Made by a program: the position numbers and the translations under genes
Notes under the pieces: model-generated
What the model was told of the DNA's origin: nothing
Database searches by the model: none
The model's input: only the letters and a program-made list of their open reading frames with translations
Assembly (NCBI GenBank): GCA_944325495.1
Contig: CALVAD010000001.1
Location: forward strand, 186,001 to 250,000
Source of the DNA: an uncultured Bacteroidales bacterium
GTDB taxonomy: Bacteria; Bacteroidota; Bacteroidia; Bacteroidales; UBA932
Direction of reading: 5' to 3'
DNA length: 64,000 bases
Shown: piece after piece, positions 45,703 through 55,121 of the stretch
Position numbering within the stretch: position 1 is the first letter of the stretch
Layout of the letters: every line of letters starts with the position of its first letter

Positions 45703-46719
45703 TCAGCAGTTTTCACAGGCTTCTTCGCTTCCGGTGCCGGAGAGGTCCTCCGCACGGCTTTCATCGGGGATTTCCTCGATATCCTCCGTCCGGGCGGCGT
45801 CGGAAGCCTGCACGACGGCGACGGGGCCGGAGGGTTGCGCGGGAGCGCCGTTTTCCGCCGGTCCGGTCAGTTCCACCGGCGCGGCAAGGGATTCCGCCGC
45901 CGAATGGATGGTGGCGCCTGCATCCAAGGCGACGCTTCCGGCATGTGCGGTGTCGCCGGCGTCAGGTTCGTCCTCGATAAGGTCGGCCACGATGACGCTG
46001 ACATTGTCGAGGCCTCCGGCGGCCTTGGCGTGTTCCACGAGCAGGCTGCCGGCTTCGGTGGGCCGGCCTTCTGCCAGGAACAGCTCGATGTCGTTCTCGC
46101 TGACCATGTCGGTGAGTCCGTCGGAGCATATCAGCAGCCTGTCGCCGGGCAGCAGCCGGCCGGCGTAGTCTTCGATCACGGCCTCGGGGCTGATTCCGCC
46201 GCCGATGCAGCTGTAGATTGCCTTCCCCTGCGGGAAGGGCACCATGTCCCTCTCATGTATGGTCTGGTCCACGGTGAGCCTGCGCAGCATTCCGGCGCGG
46301 AGCCTGTAGCTGCGGCTGTCGCCGACATTCACGAGCAGGGTGCGTCCTCCGGCCAGCACGAAGCCTGTCAGGGTGCAGCCCATGGGCTTGTCGAGTTGCA
46401 TTTCGGCCGACTTGCGGTTGAGGTCGTCGCTGATGCGCCGTATTTCTCCGCTCAGGAGCTGCTCGGGGGCGCTCCAGTCGCGGCTGCCGTCGAACAGCAT
46501 GTCCCTGAGCTCCTCCAGGGTGTAGCTGCTGGCCATCTCACCGTGCTGGTGTCCGCCCATGCCGTCGGCGATGAGCAGGAAGAAGCTCTTCCCGTCGCCG
46601 AGGTCGTGTACGAAGCTCGTCTGGTCGTCACGGATCAGATGCAGGCCGGCTCCGGCCATGTCCTGGTTGCCGCTGCGCACGCAGCCCTTGTCGGAGAGGC
46701 AGAAGATGTCGAGTTTCAT
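45703..46719 (-). CDS. PP2C-family Ser/Thr phosphatase
   Basis: A 338-aa phosphatase. RSGNQD (Asp20), LLIADGMGGH (Asp52), VGDSRSYRLR, ICSDGLTDM and GLDNVSVIV are the PP2C metal and phosphate motifs. The catalytic domain ends near residue 245; the remaining 90 residues are a low-complexity Ala/Pro/Glu tail rich in Thr and Ser, a possible phosphorylation target. It lies seven bases after the FHA gene and between two kinase genes, so it is the likely eraser of the local phosphorylation circuit. Confidence 0.92.
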   Translation of the reverse strand: MKLDIFCLSDKGCVRSGNQDMAGAGLHLIRDDQTSFVHDLGDGKSFFLLIADGMGGHQHGEMASSYTLEELRDMLFDGSRDWSAPEQLLSGEIRRISDDLNRKSAEMQLDKPMGCTLTGFVLAGGRTLLVNVGDSRSYRLRAGMLRRLTVDQTIHERDMVPFPQGKAIYSCIGGGISPEAVIEDYAGRLLPGDRLLICSDGLTDMVSENDIELFLAEGRPTEAGSLLVEHAKAAGGLDNVSVIVADLIEDEPDAGDTAHAGSVALDAGATIHSAAESLAAPVELTGPAENGAPAQPSGPVAVVQASDAARTEDIEEIPDESRAEDLSGTGSEEACENC

Positions 46720-46726
46720 GGCTGTA

Positions 46727-47353
46727 TTATTCTACGTTGAAGTCGAGTGTGGCTATGCGCAGACGGTTTCCGGCCTTGAGTATGTACCATTTGTCCCTTT
46801 CGAGCCGGGTGCCGTTGAGGAAGGTTCCGTTGGTGGAGCCGCAGTCCCTGATTCCCCAGCAGTCCTCGTTGGGGAAGAACTTCAGCTCCCCGTGGGTTCC
46901 GGAGACATAGCCGCAGCTCGCGAGCTCCGGGAAGATTCCGCCTTTGCGTCCGAAGACGCCTTCGCGGACGGTGAGGCGCATGCCGTTTCCGGAGAGCGTC
47001 AGTCCGGGCAGGGCGGGAGCGCTTTGGGCTATGGTCGACTGGGGCGAGGGTGCCGGTCCTGATGCCTGCTGAACTGCCGGCCGGGGTGTCGGCTGCGGCT
47101 GCGGTTGCGGTTGTGGCTGCGGTTGCGGCGCGGCTGCGGGACTGGCTGCGGTCTGCGGTGCCGTGCTGCTCTGAGAGTCGGGCAGTCCGGCTCCGAAGAA
47201 CTGGTCCCCGCTCACGAGCAACTCTCCGCAGGCGGGGCAGGAGTTCCCCTTGCGCGGAGCGCGGCAGGACGGGCAGAACTTCAGCTCCTGTCCGCACTGG
47301 TCGCACCAGCGGCTGTCATCCTCGATTATGCTTTGGCAAAACGGGCATTTCAT
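46727..47353 (-). CDS. zinc-ribbon FHA-domain protein
   Basis: A 208-aa protein. Four CxxC pairs (Cys3/6, 17/20, 27/30, 39/42) form two zinc ribbons; a Pro-Gln repeat linker spans about residues 74-92; an FHA domain occupies 112-208 with FGRKGG, SGTHGEL and the DCGSTNGTFLNG core. FHA domains bind phosphothreonine, so this should read the output of the neighbouring kinases. It is followed after seven bases by the PP2C gene. A gap of 120 bases without a recognisable promoter separates it from the truncated AAA gene upstream. Confidence 0.92.
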   Translation of the reverse strand: MKCPFCQSIIEDDSRWCDQCGQELKFCPSCRAPRKGNSCPACGELLVSGDQFFGAGLPDSQSSTAPQTAASPAAAPQPQPQPQPQPQPTPRPAVQQASGPAPSPQSTIAQSAPALPGLTLSGNGMRLTVREGVFGRKGGIFPELASCGYVSGTHGELKFFPNEDCWGIRDCGSTNGTFLNGTRLERDKWYILKAGNRLRIATLDFNVE

Positions 47354-47473
47354 ATTATGTCTTCTTTTGTTATTTTCAAGCCGGATGGAAATCCGTCCAT
47401 CATGTTCGTGCCGACGGCATTATCGGACGGGGCGCCCGACATGCAGCGCGAGTGCATTTCATTTCCTGAAGAG

Positions 47474-48037
47474 CTACTTCAGTTCGGAAGGCGTGGAGTC
47501 CTCGAACATCAGTATCCTTCCGATACGCGATTTCAGGCCGGGGAGCGAGTCCAGGAAGCGCTTCATTTCATCGGGATAGCCTGAGAGTATGCAGACGAAT
47601 TCTCCCCTGCGGACCTCCATGAGCATGAGCAGAGTGTCCAGCGCCTCCCGTCCGAACAAGTCGTTGTCGCTCTGCCCGAGCGTGTACGCCTCGTCGATGA
47701 AAAGTATTCCTCCGAGTGCCTTTTCGACGGCCTGGCGGGTCTTCTGCTCCGAAGCTCCTAAATAGCTGCCGACAAGGTCCGCCCGGGTCACGGTCACGAC
47801 CTGCCCTCCTGACAGGACACCGATGTCCTTGAGTATCCTGCCGAAGATTCCGGCCACGGTGCTTTTCCCTGTGCCGGGATTGCCTATGAACGCATAGTTC
47901 CTTGTCGCCGGAGCTGCCGGAATTGTCCCTGCCTGCTTCCGGAGCAGGATTTCTTTTACGTCCGCATGTATTTCATGCTTGACGTTATGGAGCCCTATGA
48001 GGGAATCCAGCTCCTTGAAAATGTCCTGGTTGTTCAT
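47474..48037 (-). CDS. single CbxX-type AAA module, apparently truncated
   Basis: A 188-aa protein whose start overlaps the large AAA gene by four bases. It has its own N-terminal helix (MNNQDIFKELDSLIGL), Walker A GNPGTGKST (52-60), Walker B GGILFIDEAYTL and the sensor region ending in GLKSRIGRILMFED, then stops. The small helical lid that carries sensor II in the neighbouring modules (GNARAVRN-type segment) is missing, and no continuation is seen in any frame of the next 120 bases. It may be a degenerate fifth module or a regulatory subunit that joins a hexamer. Confidence 0.8.
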   Translation of the reverse strand: MNNQDIFKELDSLIGLHNVKHEIHADVKEILLRKQAGTIPAAPATRNYAFIGNPGTGKSTVAGIFGRILKDIGVLSGGQVVTVTRADLVGSYLGASEQKTRQAVEKALGGILFIDEAYTLGQSDNDLFGREALDTLLMLMEVRRGEFVCILSGYPDEMKRFLDSLPGLKSRIGRILMFEDSTPSELK

Positions 48038-51000
48038 TGTATGTCCTCCTTGATTATGAGTTTGGGTTGTGCCTGCCTGTAGGCTTCGGTCTTGTCCATG
48101 CCTCCCGCCACGAGTTCGGCCATGCGGGCGTTGGCTCTCCTGGCGGCGGCGGACTTGACCTCGCGGAATATGTTGCGCACTTCGCGGGCGTTGCCGAAGT
48201 CGAAGCTGCGGTTCGCATAGATGTCGGAGAATTTCCGGACGAGCAGCTGCTCGGCCTCCGGATCCAGGGTGTAGCCACCCTTGCGGCAGTTGAGCCGGAA
48301 GATGTCCATGAGTTGCTCGGCGTTGTAGTCCTCGAAGTTGATGACCTTGTTGAAGCGCGACTTGAGTCCGGAGTTGGAGTCGAGGAACTGCTGCATCTCG
48401 CGGGTGTAGCCGGCGGCGATGCAGACGAACTTGCCCTTGCGGTCCTCGAGCAGCTTCAGAAGCTCGCTCACGCACTCGGTTCCGAAGTTGTCGTGCGGCC
48501 CCTGAATCAGCGAGTAGGCCTCGTCGATGAAGAGTATGGCACCCATGGCCTTGTTGACGACTTCGCGCGTCTTGGGCGCGGTCTGGCCGCTGTATCCGGC
48601 GACAAGGTCGCTGCGTGAGACTTCGATGACGTCGGGTCTCGGCAGCACGCCGAGCGAGTGGAGCATGCCTCCCATGAGACGGGCCACAGTGGTCTTTCCG
48701 GTGCCGGGATTGCCGAGGAAGAGGTAGTGGTCGCCGCTGATTCCCTTGAAGTCGGTGCCGTTGATTTCGGCTTCGAGTTTCTGCTGGCGGAGCTCCTCCA
48801 TCATCAGGCGTATCTCCTCCTTGACTCCGTCGAGTCCGATGAGCGAGTTGAGTTCGGCCATGCACTCCTCCTCGCTGACCACCTTCGGCTCCTCGTAGGG
48901 GATGTCCTCGGGCAGTATGGTGAAGAAGCTTTCGCGCGTGACCTCGGCATCGGGCAGGGCGTTGACCCTCGTGCCCAGCATGCCGAGACACTGGTCGAGC
49001 ATGTTGCGGGCCTCCCGGGCGTTGCCGAACGACTTGCCGGACTTCTCGGAGATGATCTTGCGGAAGGCGCTCAGAGCCTTCTCGAGCACGCCGTCGGCGA
49101 GCGTGTAGCCCTGGCTCTCGCAGTTGCGCCTGAATATCTCGGTAAGCTCTTCGGGGGTGTAGTCGTCGATGTTGATGCTGTGGGTGAAGCGGCTCTGGAA
49201 GCCCGGGTTGGCCTTCATCAGGTTGCCCATCTCGGCCTTGTAGCCCGCGCAGACAAGCACGAACTTGCCCCTGTCGTTCTCCATGCGGGTCATCAGCCGC
49301 TCAAGGGCCTTGAGGCCTTCGCTGTCGTTGCACTGCCCCATGTCGTCGAAGGGAGCCAGGGTGTAGGCTTCGTCGAGGAAGAGCACTCCGCCCATGGCCT
49401 CGTTGACGGCCTTGTCCATCTCCTTGTCGGATTCGTTGGCGTAGCGGCCCACTATGTCCTTGCGGCTCTTCTCGATCACCCTGTCGGTGGAGCAGATGCC
49501 CATGGCCTTGAACAATTTGCCGAGCACCCTGGCCACCGTAGTCTTTCCGGTGCCGGGGTTGCCGGTCAGGATGATGTTCACGGGACGTATCGTCGCCTTG
49601 CCGCCGAACTCCATGCGCCTGCGCTGGAAGCGCATCTCCTCGGCGAGACTCCTGATGGCCGCCTTGACCGAGCCCATGCCGACGAACTGGTCGAGCTCCT
49701 TCATGACCTGCTCCACGCTGATGTCTTCGCTTTCCTCGTCGCCGACTATGTCCCTCCATATCAGCAGGTTCTTCTGCTTCTGGTACTCGTCGCCGTCGAG
49801 GTCCACTATCCTGCTGTTCTGCCTGGATATGCATGCGTCGAACACGTTGCGCACGGCCCTGGCGTTGCCGAAGGTGTCGGTGCGCGAGAGATACATGCGC
49901 TCGAAGTACTTGTCTATCTTGGACTCGCTCTCCTCGTCGAGCTTCAGCCTGTTCTTCTCGACCATGTTCATGAAGATGGTCTTGAGCTCCTTGCCGTTGT
50001 AGTCCTTGAAGTCTATCTTGCGCTTGAAGCGGGAGTCGAGACCGGAGTTCGAGCGCAGGAAGGTGGTCATCTCGCGGGTGTAGCCGGCGATGATGCAGAT
50101 GAAGTCCCCGACCCGGTTCTCGAGGAAGGGGAGCAGCGTGTCGATGGCTTCCTGCCCGAACTTGTCGTCGTCGCTCTGCTTGAGCGAATAGGCCTCGTCG
50201 ATGAAGAGTATGCCTCCCATCGCCTGGTTTATCACCTGCTCGGTCTTCTGGGCCGTGTCGCCGACATACTGGGAGACGAGATCCTTGCGGGTGACCTCCA
50301 CGAGGTGGCCGCAGGGCAGCACCTGGAGGCTGTTGAGGATTTCGGCGAACAGTCGGGCGATGGTGGTCTTTCCGGTGCCCGGATTGCCGAGGAACACGAA
50401 GTGCGACTTGAGCTTGACCTTGGCGTCGGGGTTCTCGCGCTTCTCCCTCTTGATTCCGTTGATGATGGAGTGGATTTCGTCCTTGACCTCCTTGAGGCCT
50501 ACGAAGGAGTCGAGCTTTTCGAATATCTCCTCCTCGGTGAGTTCCTTGAAGGGCTCGTCGGGGATGTCGGCTTCTTCGAGCGGCCCGTTCTTCCCGCAGC
50601 GTTCTATCTTGTTGAGGGTGTAGGCTTCGGCGAGTCTGCACGAGAGCTTTCCGTTCTCGCCGGACTGGCCGTCGCGGAATTTCTTCTTGAACACGAGGCC
50701 GAGCTTTTTCTCCGCCTCGGGGGATATGGCCGTCTTAAGCTTGTCGGTGATGATGGAGGTGCAGAGCCTGGTGAGCTGGACGTCGTTGAAGGGCAGCAGT
50801 CCGAAATTGAACTCGAAAAGCGAGGAGACATGCTTGTTGGCCTTGATATAGCCTCCGAAGCCGTCTTCGAGGCCGCAGAGTATGACCACGGGCATCTCCT
50901 TGTCCAGACGCATCCTCGCGAACAGTTTGTCGAGGCCGTTCATGCCGTCGCCCACGAGGTTCTGGCAGTTGGTGACGAGCAGCACGCCTCCCTTGATCTT

Positions 51001-51402
51001 GGCCAGGTTGTTGTCCAGCTTGCCGTTGAATTCCTCCCAGTCGGCCGCATCCACATGCTTGGGCTTCATCCCGTCGCTGATTTTGTAGCGGAAGAGCAGC
51101 GAGCACAGCTGCTCGGCGAGGTAGACCTTGCCCGTGCCGGCGCCTCCGGTGATCACGCAGTCGAGACCGGGCCGCGTCGTGCCTCCGGACAGCTGCATGA
51201 ATTCGGCGGCATGTTCGCAGCGCACCGCAAAGCTGTTGAACAGCGGAAGGATGTTGTCCTTGGCGATGAAGTCCGTACTGTCCGCCGCGCCGGCTCCGCC
51301 CGCAGCTCCCGGACTGGCCGTGTCTGTGAGCTGTGCCCCGCACCATTTGCAGTATCTGGCCTCATTCCTGTTGGGCCGGTTGCAGTTCTGGCAGTTTCTC
51401 AT
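48034..51402 (-). CDS. zinc-ribbon protein with four tandem AAA modules (CbxX/CfqX type)
   Basis: A 1122-aa protein. A zinc ribbon (Cys4/7/18/21) is followed by a divergent P-loop module (GGAGTGKVY, 86-94) and three canonical CbxX/CfqX modules with GNPGTGKTT at about 339, 613 and 896, each with an FIDEAYSL-like Walker B and a GNAR(A/E)(V/A)RN lid. In the first module the position after the P-loop Lys is Val and no DEAY box is seen, so it may not hydrolyse ATP. Related ATPases include rubisco activase CbxX and the EccA proteins of type VII secretion. The stop overlaps the truncated AAA gene and the start overlaps the kinase gene. Confidence 0.9.
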   Translation of the reverse strand: MRNCQNCNRPNRNEARYCKWCGAQLTDTASPGAAGGAGAADSTDFIAKDNILPLFNSFAVRCEHAAEFMQLSGGTTRPGLDCVITGGAGTGKVYLAEQLCSLLFRYKISDGMKPKHVDAADWEEFNGKLDNNLAKIKGGVLLVTNCQNLVGDGMNGLDKLFARMRLDKEMPVVILCGLEDGFGGYIKANKHVSSLFEFNFGLLPFNDVQLTRLCTSIITDKLKTAISPEAEKKLGLVFKKKFRDGQSGENGKLSCRLAEAYTLNKIERCGKNGPLEEADIPDEPFKELTEEEIFEKLDSFVGLKEVKDEIHSIINGIKREKRENPDAKVKLKSHFVFLGNPGTGKTTIARLFAEILNSLQVLPCGHLVEVTRKDLVSQYVGDTAQKTEQVINQAMGGILFIDEAYSLKQSDDDKFGQEAIDTLLPFLENRVGDFICIIAGYTREMTTFLRSNSGLDSRFKRKIDFKDYNGKELKTIFMNMVEKNRLKLDEESESKIDKYFERMYLSRTDTFGNARAVRNVFDACISRQNSRIVDLDGDEYQKQKNLLIWRDIVGDEESEDISVEQVMKELDQFVGMGSVKAAIRSLAEEMRFQRRRMEFGGKATIRPVNIILTGNPGTGKTTVARVLGKLFKAMGICSTDRVIEKSRKDIVGRYANESDKEMDKAVNEAMGGVLFLDEAYTLAPFDDMGQCNDSEGLKALERLMTRMENDRGKFVLVCAGYKAEMGNLMKANPGFQSRFTHSINIDDYTPEELTEIFRRNCESQGYTLADGVLEKALSAFRKIISEKSGKSFGNAREARNMLDQCLGMLGTRVNALPDAEVTRESFFTILPEDIPYEEPKVVSEEECMAELNSLIGLDGVKEEIRLMMEELRQQKLEAEINGTDFKGISGDHYLFLGNPGTGKTTVARLMGGMLHSLGVLPRPDVIEVSRSDLVAGYSGQTAPKTREVVNKAMGAILFIDEAYSLIQGPHDNFGTECVSELLKLLEDRKGKFVCIAAGYTREMQQFLDSNSGLKSRFNKVINFEDYNAEQLMDIFRLNCRKGGYTLDPEAEQLLVRKFSDIYANRSFDFGNAREVRNIFREVKSAAARRANARMAELVAGGMDKTEAYRQAQPKLIIKEDIQ

Positions 51403-54400
51403 CTGGATATGTTTTTAGGTATGGGTATGTCACTGAATGCTATGTATCCGCTCTTGGTGCCTCCTTCGAGGCCTCTGGCCGGTATGGTGAGCAGTTCGAG
51501 CCGGCTCGCGTCGGGTCCCACATTGGAGAGCGTCACCGAGCATTCGGCGGTCTCTCCGGCGGGCAGCGCGAAGAATCCGCTCTTGTTGGAATTGTCTATG
51601 GTGACGCCGGGTGCGCTCACCGAAATCTCTCCGTCCCTGAAGCGATAGATCCTGCCGGCGTTGTCCTCGGCTTCGATGCGGCCGGTCTTCTGCAGCGGTA
51701 TGGACGCCCTTATGTCGGGAGCGATTTCATGCTCCCCGCCGTTGATGAGCCGGAAACGCACGAGCAGGCTGTCCTCCGCCGTCCTGCGGCTGCCTATGAA
51801 TTCCGCGTGGACATTCTGGGCCGAGCAGGTGGCCATGACTTCGTATTCATTGCCGTCGACGGTGAGCGCTTTGGTGGTTACCGAAACGGACTCGGCTTCA
51901 TTCCCGGCCTGTTCCTTCTCCACCATGGAATATGCCGCGGCACCGTTGCCCATCAGTATGAAACCTGTGATGCATCCGAGTATCATGGGCCTGAGCTTGT
52001 CCTTGAGCGAGTCTTTGTACTGCTCCTTGTAGAAATCCTCGTTGGCGGCGTTGGAAGACTGGAAAGTGGACGCGGAGCTCTTGAACGCGAAGTGCAGCGG
52101 CTCGAGTATGAGCATGTCCTGGTCCGGACTGCCGAGCGACCTGAGGCCCGAGGCCCCTTCGTTGGGCTTGAACAGCCGGCTCAGGAAGTACCAGGCGAAC
52201 AGGCCGGTGGCCGCGAGGGCGATGTAGGGCACGAGCCGCCATATGAACCATCTGCTGGCGAAATACAGTATCAGCATGAAGACGAAAAAGGCGAAGATGG
52301 ACTGGAAGAACCCGAACACCCTGTCTTCGCTGAAGAACTGGCACAGCAGCAGGCAGAAGACTATGGGGCCGAAGAGCACATATATTTCTTTCTTGAGCCC
52401 GTAGTCCAGCCAGGGCATCTGGATGATGCCCAGCACCTGAGAGGCGATGCTGACGAAGAAGAAAAGCGCGCAGGCCACCACGAAGATGTTCTGCAATGCG
52501 CCGAGTATGAATATGGGCTGTGCCTTGGCGTCCTTGCGTATCGAACCGTGCGCCTGGGTGTAGCGCAGGTATTCCCTGTTGTCGGGGTCGCATTTGCCGA
52601 GCATTTCGACATATTGCTCGGTGAGCTTCTCGTAGGCGTATTTCGGCTTGAGGTCGGCATCGGGATTCTCCTGATACTGCACGGCGAGCCAGGCATGCAG
52701 GCTGCGGGTCTTCACGGCCCGGGCTATCTCGTCCTTCCAGTTCTTGCTTTCCTTGCGCGAACCTGCGAGGGCCTTGAGCCCGGAGATGTCGCTGACGGTC
52801 TCGCTGCTGCCCCTGAAGCGGTATTCCGGAGTGTGGCGGAAGCCGGCTATCGTCTTCATTATGGCAATCTGGACATCGTAGGGGCCGTATTTCTTCGTGT
52901 TGTCGGTGCTCTTGTAGTCCGTGCAGTACGCGGCCCACTTGTCATGGGCGTCGAAACGGCTGCCCTTGGTCCTGAACGATTTCTGCAGGTAGGAGTCCTT
53001 CCACCCGCCCCTGAACGACATGATGACGAGGTCCACGAAGGAGGCCTGACACAGGTTCCTGTAGGGGTTGTCGGCGGAGTTCCATTGGTCGTAGAGCCTG
53101 TCCCTGTCGCCCTCGAACTGCACATAGTAGGCGTTGAAGGCCATGTTTATGATCTTGCCGAGACCTTGGCCCGTCATCGCGTACCACGGATCCCCGGGGT
53201 TGGCGCAGAGGTTGATGTCCGCTGCCGGGTTGAGGAGCTGGATTATGTAGCGGTACAGCCTCTGGAAGCCGTCGGACGCGTTCTGCTGCCTGAATTTCTC
53301 CACCTTCGCGGCGTCGTCGGGCGAGTAGGTCCTGAGCATCTCCACGAACGCTAGGGAACATATCCATTTCTTGTCGTCGTCGGAGACTATGCGGTAGTCC
53401 GAGAAGAATTTCAGCACTTCGGCCGGATTGTGGCAGGAAACTTCGGTGAACTTCTGTTCGTCCGCGCTTTTCTTGCCGGAGAAGTTTCTGTATATTTCCG
53501 AGTCGTGTACCGCCCAGATAAGGGTGCTCCTGGCCTGCCCGAACTGGTCGGCGGCCGCCGCCTTGACCCTCTGGAAGAGCTGGTCGGTCCATTGCCTGCC
53601 CTCGCTGTGCCTGAAGTAGACATAGATCGGGTTGTCAGGGTCGGTGAGGTTGTTGCTGAAGCCGGGCTCGGCGTTGAGCAGGGGGATTATGCTGTCGTGG
53701 ATCTTGCCCTCGGTGTCGTAGTACGGCAGGTCGGGGTCGAGCACCAGCGCGGCGGCGTAGAGGCCGGCGACCCGGTTCTTCGGATATCGGGTCTCGATTA
53801 TGTCGTTGATTCTTATCTCCACCTCAGGCATGGACTTGCGCAGCCATTCGCAGACGCGTCCCTTGTAGAGGTAGTTGATTCCGAGCTCCTGGTCCTCCAT
53901 CATGAACCTCGCGAGTTCGGCGGTGCTCCGGGCGGTCTTGTTCTTGCTGGAGTCGAAGACCACGTTGAGCGCGCCCGCGTTCTCTCCCACCGGCACGTCC
54001 TCGCCGGAGAGCTTGCGCTGTATCTCGTCGAAGCCCCAGCGGTTCTCCACGTCGTTGAGCAGCAGGCCGCGTACTATGGTGCGCAGAGGCTCGGGCATGG
54101 ATTTCGGCACGTCGATCTTGCCTTCCAGCTTGAGCTTCACCAGCTCCGTCTCCTTGCGCTTGAAGGCGTCGGCTCCCATCCACAGGGCCAGCGCGGTCAT
54201 GCCGAGCGCGTAGAAGTCGTAGGCGCTGGTCATGATCGCGTAGGTGGCGCCGTTGATTATCGACGCCTTGGTGTATATTTCGGGGGCCGCGTATATCGGG
54301 GTCCGGTCCTGGAGGCTGTTCACGCTGCCGTCGGCTCCGAGGATGTCGGAGATGCCGAAGTCGGAGAGCAGGAGCAGGCAGTTCTGCTTGTCGGTGAACA

Positions 54401-55121
54401 GCAGGTTCTCGGGCTTGGTGTCCTTGTGGAGCACTCCCGCCTTGTGCAGCTCGTTGAGGTTGCGCGCCGTGAGGGTCACTATCTGGAGTATGGCGTCGCC
54501 GTTGCCCTTGAAGTCCCAGGACGCCGTCGAGCCGTCCTGGCAGTATTCCATGAGCGTGAAGCTGCGCTTCTCGGAGCCTATCGTGATGTTGCCGTAGCCG
54601 TAGATGTCCGTGACGGCGGCCATGCCGCGCAGCCTGGCGAGGCGGCCGATGAGGTCTTTGTTGAAGCCGTGCACCCCGCGGTAGAGCTTGAGCGCGTATT
54701 TCCTGCCTTCGCTCACCAGCACATAGACCTCGGCCTCGCCGCCGTTGCCTATGAGCTTGTCGATGGTGTAGGTCCTGCCGTGTATGGTGATGCTCTTGCG
54801 CTGCGAGAGGTCGAAAGTGGCCCGGGGGCCTGAAGCGGCCTGGGCCTGCGACGCCACTGCGGTCGCGCTCGCGACTGCGGTCATGCCGGCCGCGCTGCCG
54901 TTCATCACCGCGGCCGCCTGGACATTGCCTGCGGTCACCGTGCCTCCTGGAGCTGCTCCGGCGGCTATGGTGCTGCCGGGAGCGGGGTGCGCCGCGCTGA
55001 TCGTGCCTCCGGCGTCGCCGCCTATCTGCTGGGGAGGCGCCGCGTTTCCTCCCGCCGTCTGTGTCGATGTTCCGGCCGCCTGCGTGGCGCCCGATGCGAC
55101 TGTCGTGTTGGAATCTGTCAT
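51399..55121 (-). CDS. membrane-anchored Ser/Thr protein kinase
   Basis: A 1240-aa protein. The first 100 residues are Ala/Gly/Thr-rich and low in complexity. Residues 113-370 form a Hanks-type kinase: IGNGGEAEV glycine loop, ALK (Lys145), LHKDTKPENLL (Asp234), SDFG (254-256) and APE (279-281). A helical region of about 500 residues follows, then roughly four membrane helices near 870-985 and one near 1045, and a C-terminal domain of about 180 residues rich in beta strands, which could lie outside the membrane and sense envelope signals. Genes on both sides overlap by four bases. It likely starts the circuit whose FHA and PP2C partners lie downstream. Confidence 0.9.
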   Translation of the reverse strand: MTDSNTTVASGATQAAGTSTQTAGGNAAPPQQIGGDAGGTISAAHPAPGSTIAAGAAPGGTVTAGNVQAAAVMNGSAAGMTAVASATAVASQAQAASGPRATFDLSQRKSITIHGRTYTIDKLIGNGGEAEVYVLVSEGRKYALKLYRGVHGFNKDLIGRLARLRGMAAVTDIYGYGNITIGSEKRSFTLMEYCQDGSTASWDFKGNGDAILQIVTLTARNLNELHKAGVLHKDTKPENLLFTDKQNCLLLLSDFGISDILGADGSVNSLQDRTPIYAAPEIYTKASIINGATYAIMTSAYDFYALGMTALALWMGADAFKRKETELVKLKLEGKIDVPKSMPEPLRTIVRGLLLNDVENRWGFDEIQRKLSGEDVPVGENAGALNVVFDSSKNKTARSTAELARFMMEDQELGINYLYKGRVCEWLRKSMPEVEIRINDIIETRYPKNRVAGLYAAALVLDPDLPYYDTEGKIHDSIIPLLNAEPGFSNNLTDPDNPIYVYFRHSEGRQWTDQLFQRVKAAAADQFGQARSTLIWAVHDSEIYRNFSGKKSADEQKFTEVSCHNPAEVLKFFSDYRIVSDDDKKWICSLAFVEMLRTYSPDDAAKVEKFRQQNASDGFQRLYRYIIQLLNPAADINLCANPGDPWYAMTGQGLGKIINMAFNAYYVQFEGDRDRLYDQWNSADNPYRNLCQASFVDLVIMSFRGGWKDSYLQKSFRTKGSRFDAHDKWAAYCTDYKSTDNTKKYGPYDVQIAIMKTIAGFRHTPEYRFRGSSETVSDISGLKALAGSRKESKNWKDEIARAVKTRSLHAWLAVQYQENPDADLKPKYAYEKLTEQYVEMLGKCDPDNREYLRYTQAHGSIRKDAKAQPIFILGALQNIFVVACALFFFVSIASQVLGIIQMPWLDYGLKKEIYVLFGPIVFCLLLCQFFSEDRVFGFFQSIFAFFVFMLILYFASRWFIWRLVPYIALAATGLFAWYFLSRLFKPNEGASGLRSLGSPDQDMLILEPLHFAFKSSASTFQSSNAANEDFYKEQYKDSLKDKLRPMILGCITGFILMGNGAAAYSMVEKEQAGNEAESVSVTTKALTVDGNEYEVMATCSAQNVHAEFIGSRRTAEDSLLVRFRLINGGEHEIAPDIRASIPLQKTGRIEAEDNAGRIYRFRDGEISVSAPGVTIDNSNKSGFFALPAGETAECSVTLSNVGPDASRLELLTIPARGLEGGTKSGYIAFSDIPIPKNISR

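Noticed and set aside
48034-51402. Type VII secretion EccA component
   Set aside because: CbxX-like modules recall EccA, but no EccC ATPase, WXG100 or other secretion genes occur in the window.
48658-51648. A 996-codon plus-strand frame antisense to the four-AAA gene
   Set aside because: Shadow of a highly biased gene; no domain features, and it crosses two real gene boundaries.
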